Source of the DNA: Flavobacterium sp.
GTDB taxonomy: Bacteria; Bacteroidota; Bacteroidia; Flavobacteriales; Flavobacteriaceae
Direction: 5' to 3'
Assembly (NCBI GenBank): GCA_014377455.1
Contig: JACMPO010000025.1
Span: forward strand, 1-57,091
Length of the DNA: 57,091 bases
Part shown: positions 35,966 to 45,015 of the stretch, in pieces
Layout: every line of letters starts with the position of its first letter
How positions within the stretch are numbered: the first letter of the stretch is position 1
The notes under the pieces: model-generated
The model's input: only the letters and a program-made list of their open reading frames with translations
Told to the model about the DNA's origin: nothing
The model's database searches: none
Program-made: the position numbers and the translations under genes

Positions 35966-37186
35966 TTATAAAATTTCTGCAACTACAAATGTGCTACCAC
36001 CTACATATATAAAGTCTTCTTTTTTTGCATTTTTAACCGCTTCATGATAAGCTTTTGAAACTGAATCAAATGAATCTCCAAATAATCCAAATTCATTTGC
36101 AGTGCTTTCTAAAATTTTCACCTCCAATCCACGAGGTATACTGGGTTTACAAAAGTAATATTTTGCATTTCTTGGAAATAAAGGCAAAATTTCGTGTAAA
36201 TCCTTATCATTAACAACACCTAAAACAATATGTAATTCTTTAAAAACTTCTTTTTGTATTTGATTTAAAACTATTTTCAACCCATCAAAGTTGTGTGCTG
36301 TATCTGCTATAATTTGTGGATTTTGAGATAACTTTTGCCAACGACCGTGTAAACCAGTATTTTTAATTACATTTAAAAAGCCATACTTAATATTTTCTTC
36401 GGAAACGCTGAATTCATAACTATTTTGTAAAACTTTAATAGTTTGCAATACTGTTTTCTTGTTTTGTATTTGGTAATCACCTTGCAATGCTGATGGATAT
36501 ATTTCTTTGATTAAATCGGATGCGAAATAAATTTTGGAAGACATTTCTTTTGCTTTTTGCTCAAATACTAAACGTGTTTCATTTGTAAATTCGCCTATCA
36601 CAACAGGAATGTTTTTTTTAATAATACCTGCTTTTTCAGTCGAAATTAAACTTAATGTATTTCCTAAAAACTGTGTGTGATCTAATCCAATATTAGTAAT
36701 AACAGAAACTACTGGTGTAATAATATTAGTAGAATCCAGCCTACCACCCATTCCAACTTCTATAATATTGATGTCTGTTTTTTCTGTTAGAAAATATTTA
36801 AATGCAAGTCCAACAGTCATTTCAAAAAAACTTAATTCATTTTCTTCGAAAAAAATTTTATTTTTTGCAACAAAATCAATAACAAATTCCGCTGAAATTT
36901 CTTCTCCATTAATTTTAATCCGTTCTCTAAAATCTTTTAAATGCGGTGAAGTATACAGTCCAACTTTGTAGCCAGCTTCCTGAAAAACAGAAGCCAAAAG
37001 ATGACAAGTAGAGCCTTTTCCGTTAGTGCCAGCAACATGAATACATTTTAATTTTTTCTCAGGATTATTTAAATGATTAGCAAGCAAAATAGAATTTGTT
37101 AAATCTTTTTTATATGCAGATCCACCTTGTAACTGATACATTGGTAGTTGATTAAAGAGCCAAACAGTAGTTTCTTTATAATTCAT
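35966..37186 (-). CDS. folC: Folylpolyglutamate synthase / dihydrofolate synthase
   Basis: ATP-dependent ligase of 406 residues that adds glutamate to folates (Mur-ligase fold). The P-loop GTNGKGST lies near residues 53-60. Further landmarks are YTSPHLKDFRERIKING, EVGMGGRLDSTN, and the C-terminal DTAHNFDG with HIVLGVVNDKD. The start MNYKETTVWLFNQLPMYQLQ is conserved in the phylum. It is divergent from exbB. Confidence 0.94.
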   Translation of the reverse strand: MNYKETTVWLFNQLPMYQLQGGSAYKKDLTNSILLANHLNNPEKKLKCIHVAGTNGKGSTCHLLASVFQEAGYKVGLYTSPHLKDFRERIKINGEEISAEFVIDFVAKNKIFFEENELSFFEMTVGLAFKYFLTEKTDINIIEVGMGGRLDSTNIITPVVSVITNIGLDHTQFLGNTLSLISTEKAGIIKKNIPVVIGEFTNETRLVFEQKAKEMSSKIYFASDLIKEIYPSALQGDYQIQNKKTVLQTIKVLQNSYEFSVSEENIKYGFLNVIKNTGLHGRWQKLSQNPQIIADTAHNFDGLKIVLNQIQKEVFKELHIVLGVVNDKDLHEILPLFPRNAKYYFCKPSIPRGLEVKILESTANEFGLFGDSFDSVSKAYHEAVKNAKKEDFIYVGGSTFVVAEIL

Positions 37187-37276
37187 TTTTAAAAAAATAT
37201 GTTAAAGACAAAATAATTTACGATTTTTATAGTTTAGTATTATAATCGATTTTTATCTTTAGTGCAAATTTGAAGT

Positions 37277-37284
37277 TATTTTTG
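37277..37284 (+). promoter_or_regulatory. Probable -7 box of the exbB promoter
   Basis: TATTTTTG, 36 bases before the exbB ATG; no TTG at standard distance. Confidence 0.35.
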
Positions 37285-37320
37285 AAATTATACACAAATA
37301 TTAAATCAAAATAAAGTTAT

Positions 37321-38037
37321 ATGATAAATATTTTTATTGGATTACAATCGGATACTATTGCAAAAGCAACGCAAGCAGCAGTTGAAAACATTCCAGCAGT
37401 TAATACTGAAATATCAGTATTAGAATTTATTTTAAAGGGAGGATTTTTTTTGATACCAATATCAATACTGCTTTTTTATACTTTTTATTTAATTTTTGAA
37501 CGATATTTATTCATTCACAAAGCAGCAAAAATAGATGCTAATATGATGCGCGATGTGAGAGACAATCTTAATTCTGGGAATTTAGATATGGCGCTTTCGA
37601 TTGCTGAACGAAATGGAACTGCATCGGGAATCATTTTAAAAGAAGGAATTCTAACTATTGGAAGACCAATTTCCGAAATAGAGTCTAACATGGAACGTGC
37701 CACAAATATTGAAATTGGACAAATGGAAAAGAAAATGGGACAGTTAGGACTTATTGCTGGAATAGCGCCAACACTTGGTTTTATTGGGACTATTGGTGGA
37801 GTAATCAAAATTTTTTACAGTATTTCTGTTACCGAAAACATCAGTATTGGCAACATTTCTGGAGGACTTTATGAAAAAATGATAAGCAGCGGATCTGGTT
37901 TAATTGTTGGAATTATTGCTTATTCTGCTTACCATTTATTCAATGGAAAAATTGATAATTTCTCATTAGCAATTCAAAAACAAATTTTAGATTTTGTCAA
38001 TATAATACAACGACCAAATGCCGATAAAAAGAAATAA
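37321..38037 (+). CDS. exbB: MotA/TolQ/ExbB proton channel protein
   Basis: A 238-residue inner-membrane protein with three membrane helices: one near residues 38-60 (FFLIPISILLFYTFYLIFE) and two after residue 140. The conserved channel block GLIAGIAPTLGFIGTIGGVI and GLIVGIIAYSAYHLF is intact. With ExbD it converts proton motive force into work on a TonB protein. It overlaps exbD by 20 bases, so translation is probably coupled. Confidence 0.9.
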   Translation: MINIFIGLQSDTIAKATQAAVENIPAVNTEISVLEFILKGGFFLIPISILLFYTFYLIFERYLFIHKAAKIDANMMRDVRDNLNSGNLDMALSIAERNGTASGIILKEGILTIGRPISEIESNMERATNIEIGQMEKKMGQLGLIAGIAPTLGFIGTIGGVIKIFYSISVTENISIGNISGGLYEKMISSGSGLIVGIIAYSAYHLFNGKIDNFSLAIQKQILDFVNIIQRPNADKKK

Positions 38038-38413
38038 ACGCTTTCACGCTGAAGTTGCTACTTCATCCTTGAGCGATATTATGTTTTTTCTACTTTTGTT
38101 TTTTCTGATAATTTCTACGTTGGCAAATCCGAACGTAATTAAAATGACATTACCAAAATCGAAAACAAACGAGAAAACTAATAAACAGCTCATTAGTCTA
38201 TCAGTAACTGAAGATAAAAAATTCTATTTGGACAAACAAGAAGTTGCTTTTGCCAATTTAGAATCGACTTTGCTTTCTAAAATTGATGCCTCTAAAGAGC
38301 AAACCATAGTGGTGAGAATCCCTTTTAATATGCAGGTTCAAGACCTTGTTGATGTATTGCAAATTGGAGTCAAAAATAAACTAAAATTTGTGTTAGCTAC
38401 CGATGCCAAATGA
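38018..38413 (+). CDS. exbD: ExbD/TolR biopolymer transport protein
   Basis: A 131-residue single-pass protein. The helix SLSDIMFFLLLFFLIISTLA (residues 17-36) carries the family's essential Asp (DIMF). The periplasmic domain ends with the usual VQDLVDVLQIGVKNKLKFVLA. Overlaps exbB by 20 bases. The TonB gene that often follows is absent here; a TonB-like gene lies 16 kb away at 54379. Confidence 0.9.
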   Translation: MPIKRNKRFHAEVATSSLSDIMFFLLLFFLIISTLANPNVIKMTLPKSKTNEKTNKQLISLSVTEDKKFYLDKQEVAFANLESTLLSKIDASKEQTIVVRIPFNMQVQDLVDVLQIGVKNKLKFVLATDAK

Positions 38414-38521
38414 ATTTAATTGAACAATAATATTTAAAATCATAAAATCAATTAGTCAAAATTATATAACACATTTAAAGTTAATTTAGACTTATAACAT
38501 GATAGATTACAATATACAAAA

Positions 38522-39043
38522 ATGTACGAAAACACTTTTCCTAACAAACGTTTCAAACTTACTTTACAATTTTTAGAAAAAAATATTGGAAAGTCAGAGG
38601 TAATTTTAGATTTAGGAGTTCCCAATCCATTTTCTAAAATAATGGAATCAAATGGATATCAAATTTTTAATACTACTGGAGAAGATTTAGACGAGAATCA
38701 AGAAGCATTAAAAAATGAAAATTACACTGTTGTTACAGCATTTGAAATATTTGAACATTTACTAAATCCTTACACAGTTTTAAAAAATATAAAATCGAAT
38801 AAAGTAGTAATTTCTATTCCGTTACGACTTTGGTTTACCTCTGCGTATAAAAGCAAAACAGACTTGTGGGACCGACATTATCACGAATTTGAAGATTGGC
38901 AACTTGACTGGCTTTTAGAAAAAACAGGTTGGAACATAATTGAAAGAGAAAAATTTACGCATCCAGTAAAAAACATCGGGTTTCGTCCTTTACTTCGTTA
39001 TTTTACCCCTCGATATTATATGGTATACGCAGAACGAATTTAG
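38522..39043 (+). CDS. SAM-dependent methyltransferase-like protein
   Basis: A 173-residue protein resembling short class I methyltransferases. EVILDLGVPNPFSKIMESNG fits motif I (strand, then turn), though the glycine-rich loop is atypical (DLGVPNPFS rather than DxGxGxG). TAFEIFEHLLNPYTVL fits the later motif where EHL is common. Glycosyltransferase gene follows after 31 bases. The loop change leaves some doubt that it is catalytic. The substrate may be a lipid or glycan precursor given its neighbour, but that is inference. Confidence 0.65.
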   Translation: MYENTFPNKRFKLTLQFLEKNIGKSEVILDLGVPNPFSKIMESNGYQIFNTTGEDLDENQEALKNENYTVVTAFEIFEHLLNPYTVLKNIKSNKVVISIPLRLWFTSAYKSKTDLWDRHYHEFEDWQLDWLLEKTGWNIIEREKFTHPVKNIGFRPLLRYFTPRYYMVYAERI

Positions 39044-39074
39044 TATTCCGTCTCTGTTTTTAAGTTAATACTTT

Positions 39075-39923
39075 ATGAAATACTATATTGTAATTCCCAC
39101 CTACAACGAAGAAAAATTCATTTTACAAACACTACAATCGTTAGTAAATCAGACTATTGTACCACAAAAAATTATTGTTGTAAACGATAATTCTACCGAT
39201 AAAACCCATGAAATTGTAACTGAATTTGCCAAAACATATCCTTGGATAACGTTAGTTAACAAAACCTCCGAAAATATTCATCTTCCAGGAAGTAAAGTTA
39301 TTCAAGCATTTCAAAAAGGATTGGAAACGCTAGATAAAAACTATGATTTTATTGTAAAAGCAGATGCCGATTTGATTTTTCCAGATAATTATTTTGAAAC
39401 TATAATGGAACACTTCAAATCTGATCCAACAATTGGAATGGTTGGTGGATTTGCATACATAGAAAAAAATAAAGAGTGGATTCTAGAAAATTTAACAGAT
39501 AAAGATCATATTAGAGGTGCTTTTAAATCGTACCGAAAAGAAACTTTTGAACAAATTGATGGATTAAAACCCGCAATGGGTTGGGATACAGTGGATGAAT
39601 TATTGTGTAAGTTTTATAATTGGAAAGTAATAACAGATGCAACTTTAAAAGTTAAACATTTAAAGCCAACAGGTGCAAATTATTATAAAACTGCACGTTA
39701 CAAACAAGGGGAAGCATTTTATACTTTAGGTTATGGATTTCTTATTACTTTCATTGCTTCAGCAAAATTAGCTTGGATGAAAAAAAAACCATTACTTTTT
39801 TTTGATTATATAATGGGTTTCTGGAAAGCAAAACGCGAAAATAAAACTCTTTTAGTTACCACCGAACAAGCTAAATTTATAAGAAACTATAGGTTCCAAC
39901 AAATGAAAAAAAAATTAATCTAA
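39075..39923 (+). CDS. Family 2 glycosyltransferase
   Basis: A 282-residue GT-A fold enzyme. The start YYIVIPTYNEEKFILQTLQS is the GT2 opening, VVNDNSTD follows, and the metal-binding DxD is in VKADADLIFPD. A hydrophobic segment near residues 220-240 could associate with the membrane. It belongs to the same transcript as the methyltransferase gene. Role probably in cell-surface polysaccharide or glycolipid synthesis. Confidence 0.88.
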   Translation: MKYYIVIPTYNEEKFILQTLQSLVNQTIVPQKIIVVNDNSTDKTHEIVTEFAKTYPWITLVNKTSENIHLPGSKVIQAFQKGLETLDKNYDFIVKADADLIFPDNYFETIMEHFKSDPTIGMVGGFAYIEKNKEWILENLTDKDHIRGAFKSYRKETFEQIDGLKPAMGWDTVDELLCKFYNWKVITDATLKVKHLKPTGANYYKTARYKQGEAFYTLGYGFLITFIASAKLAWMKKKPLLFFDYIMGFWKAKRENKTLLVTTEQAKFIRNYRFQQMKKKLI

Positions 39924-39964
39924 ATAATAAGCTAACACATAACTAGTAACTCGTAACTTCTTAC

Positions 39965-39972
39965 TATTTTTG
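39965..39972 (+). promoter_or_regulatory. Probable -7 box of the mlaE-mlaF operon
   Basis: TATTTTTG, 16 bases before the mlaE ATG; no TTG at standard distance. Confidence 0.35.
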
Positions 39973-39988
39973 AAATTATTTTACACAA

Positions 39989-40735
39989 ATGCTAACTAGA
40001 TATTTAACACAAATAGGGAAATACTTTTTAATGCTAAAAGAAATTTTCAATAAACCTACCAAGTGGTCGGTTATGCGAGGATTAATTTTTAAAGAAATAG
40101 ATGACTTAATTATTGATTCGCTTGGAATTGTGGCTTTTATATCATTTTTCGTAGGTGGTGTTGTTGCAATTCAAACTGCATTAAATTTAACTAATCCTCT
40201 AATACCAAAATACTTAATAGGTTTTGCAACAAGACAATCAGTGATTTTAGAATTTGCGCCAACCTTTATTTCAATCATTATGGCTGGAAAAATGGGTTCA
40301 TTTATTACCTCAAGTATAGGCACAATGCGCGTGACTGAACAAATAGATGCACTAGAAGTTATGGGTGTAAATTCATTAAATTATTTGGTTTTCCCAAAAT
40401 TAGTTGCCTCATTATTATATCCGTTTTTAATTGGAATTGCTATGTTTTTAGGAATTTTAGGAGGTTGGATTGCAGGAGTTTATGGAGGTTTTACTACAGC
40501 AGATGAGTTTATACAAGGTTTGCAAGCCCAATTTATTCCGTTTCATGTTGTCTATGCATTCATAAAAACGATACTATTTGCTTTTTTACTTGCTACAATT
40601 CCTTCTTTTCATGGATATTATATGAAAGGTGGAGCACTTGAAGTTGGAAAAGCAAGTACGGTTTCTTTCGTGTGGACTAGTGTAATGATTATTTTAGTAA
40701 ATTATATTTTAACCCAATTACTTTTAAGCAAATGA
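39989..40735 (+). CDS. mlaE: MlaE-family ABC transporter permease
   Basis: A 248-residue permease with about five membrane helices, related to the MlaE permease of retrograde phospholipid transport. Landmarks are GVVAIQTALNL, FAPTFISIIMAGKMGSFITS and the EQIDALEVMGVN motif diagnostic for the family. It overlaps the ATPase gene by four bases (ATGA), so the two are translationally coupled. The MCE-domain partner MlaD is not in the window. Confidence 0.9.
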   Translation: MLTRYLTQIGKYFLMLKEIFNKPTKWSVMRGLIFKEIDDLIIDSLGIVAFISFFVGGVVAIQTALNLTNPLIPKYLIGFATRQSVILEFAPTFISIIMAGKMGSFITSSIGTMRVTEQIDALEVMGVNSLNYLVFPKLVASLLYPFLIGIAMFLGILGGWIAGVYGGFTTADEFIQGLQAQFIPFHVVYAFIKTILFAFLLATIPSFHGYYMKGGALEVGKASTVSFVWTSVMIILVNYILTQLLLSK

Positions 40736-41496
40736 TAGAAGTTAAAAATATAGAAAAATCATTTGGGGAAAGCAAAGTTTTAAAAGGAGTTTCTACAATT
40801 TTTGAAACCGGAAAAACCAATTTAATTATTGGTCAAAGCGGTTCTGGCAAAACGGTATTATTAAAATCTTTACTTGGAATTTTCACACCAGATGTTGGTA
40901 CAATTTCGTTTGATGGTAGAGTTTATGATGAATTAACTTCAGACGAAAAACGAGATTTAAGAACAGAAATAGGAATGGTTTTCCAGGGAAGCGCACTTTT
41001 TGACGGAATGACTGTCGAAGAAAACATTGGTTTTCCCTTGAAAATGTTTTCAGACAAAAGTAAATCAGAAATAAAAGATCGTGTAAATTTTGTTATCGAA
41101 AGAGTAAAGTTAATTGATGCAAATCAAAAAAAACCTTCAGAAATTTCGGGAGGAATGCAAAAAAGAGTTGCTATTGCTAGAGCAATTGTTAATAATCCTA
41201 AATATTTGTTTTGTGATGAACCAAATTCAGGATTAGATCCAAAAACTTCTACAGTTATAGATAATTTAATTAAGGAAATTACCGAGGAATATAACATTAC
41301 AACGGTTGTAAACACTCATGATATGAACTCTGTGATGGAAATAGGTGAAAAAATAATTTTCCTTAAAGAAGGAATTTTAGCTTGGGAAGGTACTAAAAAA
41401 GAAATCTTCAAAACAGATAATGAAGCAATAATCGATTTTGTTTACTCGTCCAATTTGTTCAAAAAAATTAGAAAATCACAGAATAAAGGAGAATAA
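40732..41496 (+). CDS. mlaF: MlaF-type ABC transporter ATPase
   Basis: A 254-residue ATPase. Walker A GQSGSGKT is near residues 34-41, the signature ISGGMQKRVAIARAI near 138, and Walker B LFCDEPNSGLDP near 160. The SGGMQKR signature is typical of MlaF. Pairs with MlaE encoded immediately upstream for lipid transport between membranes. Confidence 0.92.
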   Translation: MIEVKNIEKSFGESKVLKGVSTIFETGKTNLIIGQSGSGKTVLLKSLLGIFTPDVGTISFDGRVYDELTSDEKRDLRTEIGMVFQGSALFDGMTVEENIGFPLKMFSDKSKSEIKDRVNFVIERVKLIDANQKKPSEISGGMQKRVAIARAIVNNPKYLFCDEPNSGLDPKTSTVIDNLIKEITEEYNITTVVNTHDMNSVMEIGEKIIFLKEGILAWEGTKKEIFKTDNEAIIDFVYSSNLFKKIRKSQNKGE

Positions 41497-41511
41497 TTTT
41501 AAAGTTTCCTC

Positions 41512-42573
41512 TTATAATTTATGAACTTCAGCGGTTATTCTCTTTATTTCCTGTTCTTTACTTTTTGGATATATTAGTAATACTCCTTCTTTATCTACAA
41601 TTATATAATCGTGCAAACCATCAACCACTATAATTTTATCGGCGTCAGAGCGAATTATATTATTTGTTGCATTTTCTAAAACTACTCGTGCGTTTATAAC
41701 ACCATTGTTGTTATCATCTTTGTCTAATTTTTCGTGCAATTGACCCCAAGTTCCTAAATCATTCCAATCAAAAGTAGCTGGTAAAACAAAAACATTATTT
41801 GCATTTTCCATTATGGCATAATCTATAGAAATATTTTCAGCATTGCCATAATTTTCATTAATGAAAACTTGCTCTAAGTTGGTATTATAATCTGTATAAC
41901 CACCCAGAAACAATTGAGTCATCTGAGGTTGAAATTTTTCAAATGATTTGATTATCGATTTTACACTCCAAATAAAAATGCCACCATTCCACAAATAATT
42001 TCCTGCATCTAGAAATGATTTGGCGGTTTCATAATCTGGTTTTTCTCTAAATTGATTTACTTTTTTAATTGGATTTTTATCCGATTTATCGAATTCAATG
42101 TAACCAAAACCTGTATTGGGAAAAGTAGGTTGAATACCTAAAGTGAGAAGTGCATCACATTTTTCACAATAATCAAAACATTGTTTTAAATTGGTTGCAA
42201 ACTCTTCTTCATCTTCTATCCAATGATCGCTTGGTGCAACAACCATAACCGCATTTGGATTTATTTTTTGAATTTTTAAAGAAGCATACAAAATACAAGG
42301 TGCAGTATTGCGCATAGCAGGTTCCAATAATATCTGTTCTTTTTTCACCATTGGCAGTTGCTCCAAAACCAAGTCATTATATTTTTCATTGGTTAATATC
42401 AAAATATTTTCCACCGGAATTAATTTTGATAATCGATTGAATGTTTTTTGAATCAACGTCGAACCAGCACCTAACATATCGTGAAATTGCTTTGGTAATT
42501 CTGTTGTAGAAACTGGCCAAAAACGGGAACCTACTCCACCAGCCATTAATATTGCGTAGTAATTTTTATTCAT
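41512..42573 (-). CDS. manC: Mannose-1-phosphate guanylyltransferase
   Basis: A 353-residue nucleotidyltransferase making GDP-mannose. The start YYAILMAGGVGSRFWPVS is the pyrophosphorylase signature, with PKQFHDML and VAPSDHWIED following. The FREKPD metal/sugar motif and the ending DGLHDYIIVDKEGVLLIYPK are typical. There is no fused phosphomannose isomerase domain. It converges on mlaF with only 15 bases between. GDP-mannose would feed surface glycans, consistent with the glycosyltransferase nearby. Confidence 0.93.
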   Translation of the reverse strand: MNKNYYAILMAGGVGSRFWPVSTTELPKQFHDMLGAGSTLIQKTFNRLSKLIPVENILILTNEKYNDLVLEQLPMVKKEQILLEPAMRNTAPCILYASLKIQKINPNAVMVVAPSDHWIEDEEEFATNLKQCFDYCEKCDALLTLGIQPTFPNTGFGYIEFDKSDKNPIKKVNQFREKPDYETAKSFLDAGNYLWNGGIFIWSVKSIIKSFEKFQPQMTQLFLGGYTDYNTNLEQVFINENYGNAENISIDYAIMENANNVFVLPATFDWNDLGTWGQLHEKLDKDDNNNGVINARVVLENATNNIIRSDADKIIVVDGLHDYIIVDKEGVLLIYPKSKEQEIKRITAEVHKL

Positions 42574-42575
42574 AT

Positions 42576-43017
42576 TTATTTAGAATTGCGAAGCGACTTC
42601 ATTTTTTTAATTAGTGATACAAATATATTTATTAAAAAGAGGATTTGTAAAGAGATTAACACTAAAATTGAAACAATTATGTATTTATTATAATTTGGCT
42701 TATCAAATAAAAATTCACTTGATTGATATTCTAATAAATTATAATAGTTAAAATAAATAATGAGAAAAAATAAAAATATTGTTCCAAATATGTGAACCTT
42801 TGAAATAACAGAAAATAAAACAATTTTTAATTTTTCAGAAATAAAATATAATAAGCCAATAATCATGACAAAAAAAGAATTCATTACATAGAAATCAACA
42901 TCTCTAATAACATAATAAGTATCATGGATATTAATATCAAAAGTCGTTTTATAATACAATTACAAAAAAAATAACAGATGTTATAAACAACAAATAATAA
43001 GCTTTAACTTTTTTCAT
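42576..43017 (-). pseudogene. Small membrane protein, probably frameshifted near its start
   Basis: ATG 43017 opens a 23-codon frame encoding a membrane helix (KVKAYYLLFITSVIFFVIV) that ends at TAA 42949-42951. The next frame takes over there with YYKTTFDINIHDTYYVIRDV and runs to 42576 with three more membrane helices. One extra base near 42957 explains the switch. The FDINxHDTYYVI block is a signature of small Bacteroidota membrane proteins that also have an N-terminal helix. Alternatively the downstream frame starts at TTG 42957-42959 and is intact. It sits one base after the manC ATG on the upstream side, so it probably shares that transcript. Confidence 0.5.
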
Positions 43018-43018
43018 A

Positions 43019-43621
43019 TTATCCAGGAATTATTTCAACTTCAGCATTCGCATTAAATAAAAATATAAGTCCTGTTTTTAACTCTACACATTCATATCTT
43101 TTTACTCGAAGTCCTTTTTTCTGAAAAATTCTTCCATTTTTAATTCGGAATAAACTTCCACTTGGAACTTCATGAATGAAATTAATATCTGGTTTGCGCT
43201 CGTCAAATTGTTTTAAAGCAAAGGCTAATTTTGCATCGGTATCGCTACTCGCAGTAGGATTTCTAAAATGATTTGCCACTAAAGCCAGAACAGCATTTGG
43301 AAAAATTTCAGGACGAATAAAAGGCACCATCAATTGTTGAAAAGTCATCTTCCACTCTACTCCATGTGGCAAAATTTTACGTCCAAACTTTTCAAAAGTA
43401 ACCAAATGTGCTATTTCATGAATAAGTGTTATCAAAAAACGATATTTATTCAAATTAGCATTGACCGTAATTTCGTGTTTACCAGAAATTCCTTTTCTGT
43501 AATCGCCATGTCGAGTTTGTCGTTCGTTAACGATTTTCAAATGTACTGAGTTGGCTTTGATTAACTCAAAACATAATTGAACTGCGTGTTCAGGAAGATA
43601 TTTTGATAGAACTTCGCTCAA
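43019..43621 (-). CDS. SprT-like zinc-binding protein
   Basis: A 200-residue protein with the SprT-like metalloprotease motif HEIAHLVTFEKFGRKILPHG: HExxH at about residues 68-72 and a third His 16 residues later (HGVEWK). The C-terminal half has a basic GRIFQKKGLRVKRYECVEL segment. In other organisms SprT-like (Spartan) proteins cleave DNA-protein crosslinks, but the bacterial versions are poorly characterised. It follows the SDR gene on the same strand by two bases, so they are co-transcribed. Confidence 0.85.
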   Translation of the reverse strand: MSEVLSKYLPEHAVQLCFELIKANSVHLKIVNERQTRHGDYRKGISGKHEITVNANLNKYRFLITLIHEIAHLVTFEKFGRKILPHGVEWKMTFQQLMVPFIRPEIFPNAVLALVANHFRNPTASSDTDAKLAFALKQFDERKPDINFIHEVPSGSLFRIKNGRIFQKKGLRVKRYECVELKTGLIFLFNANAEVEIIPG

Positions 43622-43623
43622 AA

Positions 43624-44301
43624 CTAGGGCGTTGAAGAAGAAACTTGTAACACTTTTCCGTTATAAAATTTATTTCCAGTTAAAGCAAAATTAAATATAT
43701 AATCAGCCATTTCGGTTGCAGAAAGTGGCGCTTCATATCCTGGAAATGCCTCTTGCAACATTTCGGTATTGACTGAACCCAAAGCTAAAATATTAAAAGC
43801 AATTCCTTGATCTCGATATTCTTCGGCGAGAAGTTCCGATAAGGTAATTAATGCACCTTTACTTGAGGAATAGGCAGACAAACCAGCAAATTTCACACTT
43901 CCTTGAATGCCACCCATAGAACTAATTGAAACTACATGACTTCCTTTTTGCAAAAATGGCAAACAAATTCGAGTTAAATTGGCCACTCCAAAAACGTTTA
44001 CTTTATACACATTCTCAAAATCTGATTGAAAAGTTTCTGCAAATGGCTTGTTTAATAAACTACCTGCATTATGAATTAATATATCCACTTTTTCCCAAGA
44101 TTTTTTCAAAAATTCAGTTACAATAACCAAATCTGATTCTGATGACAAATCTACTGAGATGCAATTTATATTTGAAAATTCTTTAAGTTGATTTGGAATT
44201 TTTCTAGATAAAGCCATAACATTATGTCCGGCTTTAGCAAATTGTAATGCTAATTCTAACCCAATTCCTCTGGATGTTCCAGTGATAATAATATTTTTCA
44301 T
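43624..44301 (-). CDS. Short-chain dehydrogenase/reductase
   Basis: A 225-residue SDR. The cofactor motif is TGTSRGIGLELA (residues 6-17), the central LIHNAGSL is the NAG motif, the catalytic Ser is in SISSMGG, and the Tyr-Lys pair is in YSSSKGAL. I start at ATG 44301; a longer frame to 44343 adds 14 residues not typical of the fold. Located in a minus-strand run of eight genes. The substrate is unknown. Confidence 0.9.
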   Translation of the reverse strand: MKNIIITGTSRGIGLELALQFAKAGHNVMALSRKIPNQLKEFSNINCISVDLSSESDLVIVTEFLKKSWEKVDILIHNAGSLLNKPFAETFQSDFENVYKVNVFGVANLTRICLPFLQKGSHVVSISSMGGIQGSVKFAGLSAYSSSKGALITLSELLAEEYRDQGIAFNILALGSVNTEMLQEAFPGYEAPLSATEMADYIFNFALTGNKFYNGKVLQVSSSTP

Positions 44302-44352
44302 AAAAAAATTTTGAATGTAAATATACTTAAAACTTAAATTCAAAAAAGTGAA

Positions 44353-44988
44353 TTATTTAGAATAATACTTTCGATAAAATTTGAAAATTTGAAAAACTGC
44401 CAAACCAAAAAAAACAATTGGAATTGCTTTAGAAATTGTTTTTGGATTAATCATGGCACTAGCATTTGAAAAATAATATAATCCCAAAATAAGACTCAAC
44501 ATTCCGAAAAAAGTTCCAAATAAAGTTCCTGTTAAATAGAAATATTTATAAAATTTTTCTATGGTAATGTATTTGTTATTAATAAGATATAAATTCCAAC
44601 CTGTCCAAAAAGGAATTTGAATAAAATTCAAACTACTTAAAATAATTCCAGTAACAAGCGGTAGATAATTTGTATAAACTGATTTTACATCTGTTCCAGA
44701 ATTGTCATTATTAATAAAAAAAGTTGAAGCTAAAAGTAATAAAAAAAAAATTGTAAAAACTTCTATCCACTTCATCCACTGTTTTTTTCTAGTTAAAAGA
44801 GCAGCGAAAACTACGGTTGCATAAATAACAATCGCTTCAATAATTACGACACCAATGAGGTATTGTATAGTATTATTTAATCCTTTTTTAGTGTAAATTT
44901 CGTAGCCGATAATATTGAGATATCCAAGCGGAATAGAGCCTACAAAACTGACCAAAAATCCTACTACTACATTTTTTAAAGTGATCAT
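44353..44988 (-). CDS. LysE-like membrane transporter
   Basis: A 211-residue protein with six probable membrane helices. The opening GFLVSFVGSIPLGYLNIIGYEIYTKKG (positions 10-35) resembles the LysE/RhtB exporter start (the PG pattern followed by a gap and basic stretch). The rest is weakly conserved, so the exporter role is provisional. ATG 44988 is used because an upstream TTG adds seven poorly conserved residues. Lies between the SDR and ATP-grasp genes. Confidence 0.65.
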   Translation of the reverse strand: MITLKNVVVGFLVSFVGSIPLGYLNIIGYEIYTKKGLNNTIQYLIGVVIIEAIVIYATVVFAALLTRKKQWMKWIEVFTIFFLLLLASTFFINNDNSGTDVKSVYTNYLPLVTGIILSSLNFIQIPFWTGWNLYLINNKYITIEKFYKYFYLTGTLFGTFFGMLSLILGLYYFSNASAMINPKTISKAIPIVFFGLAVFQIFKFYRKYYSK

Positions 44989-45015
44989 TTCAAATGGTTC
45001 AATAACCAAATGTAG

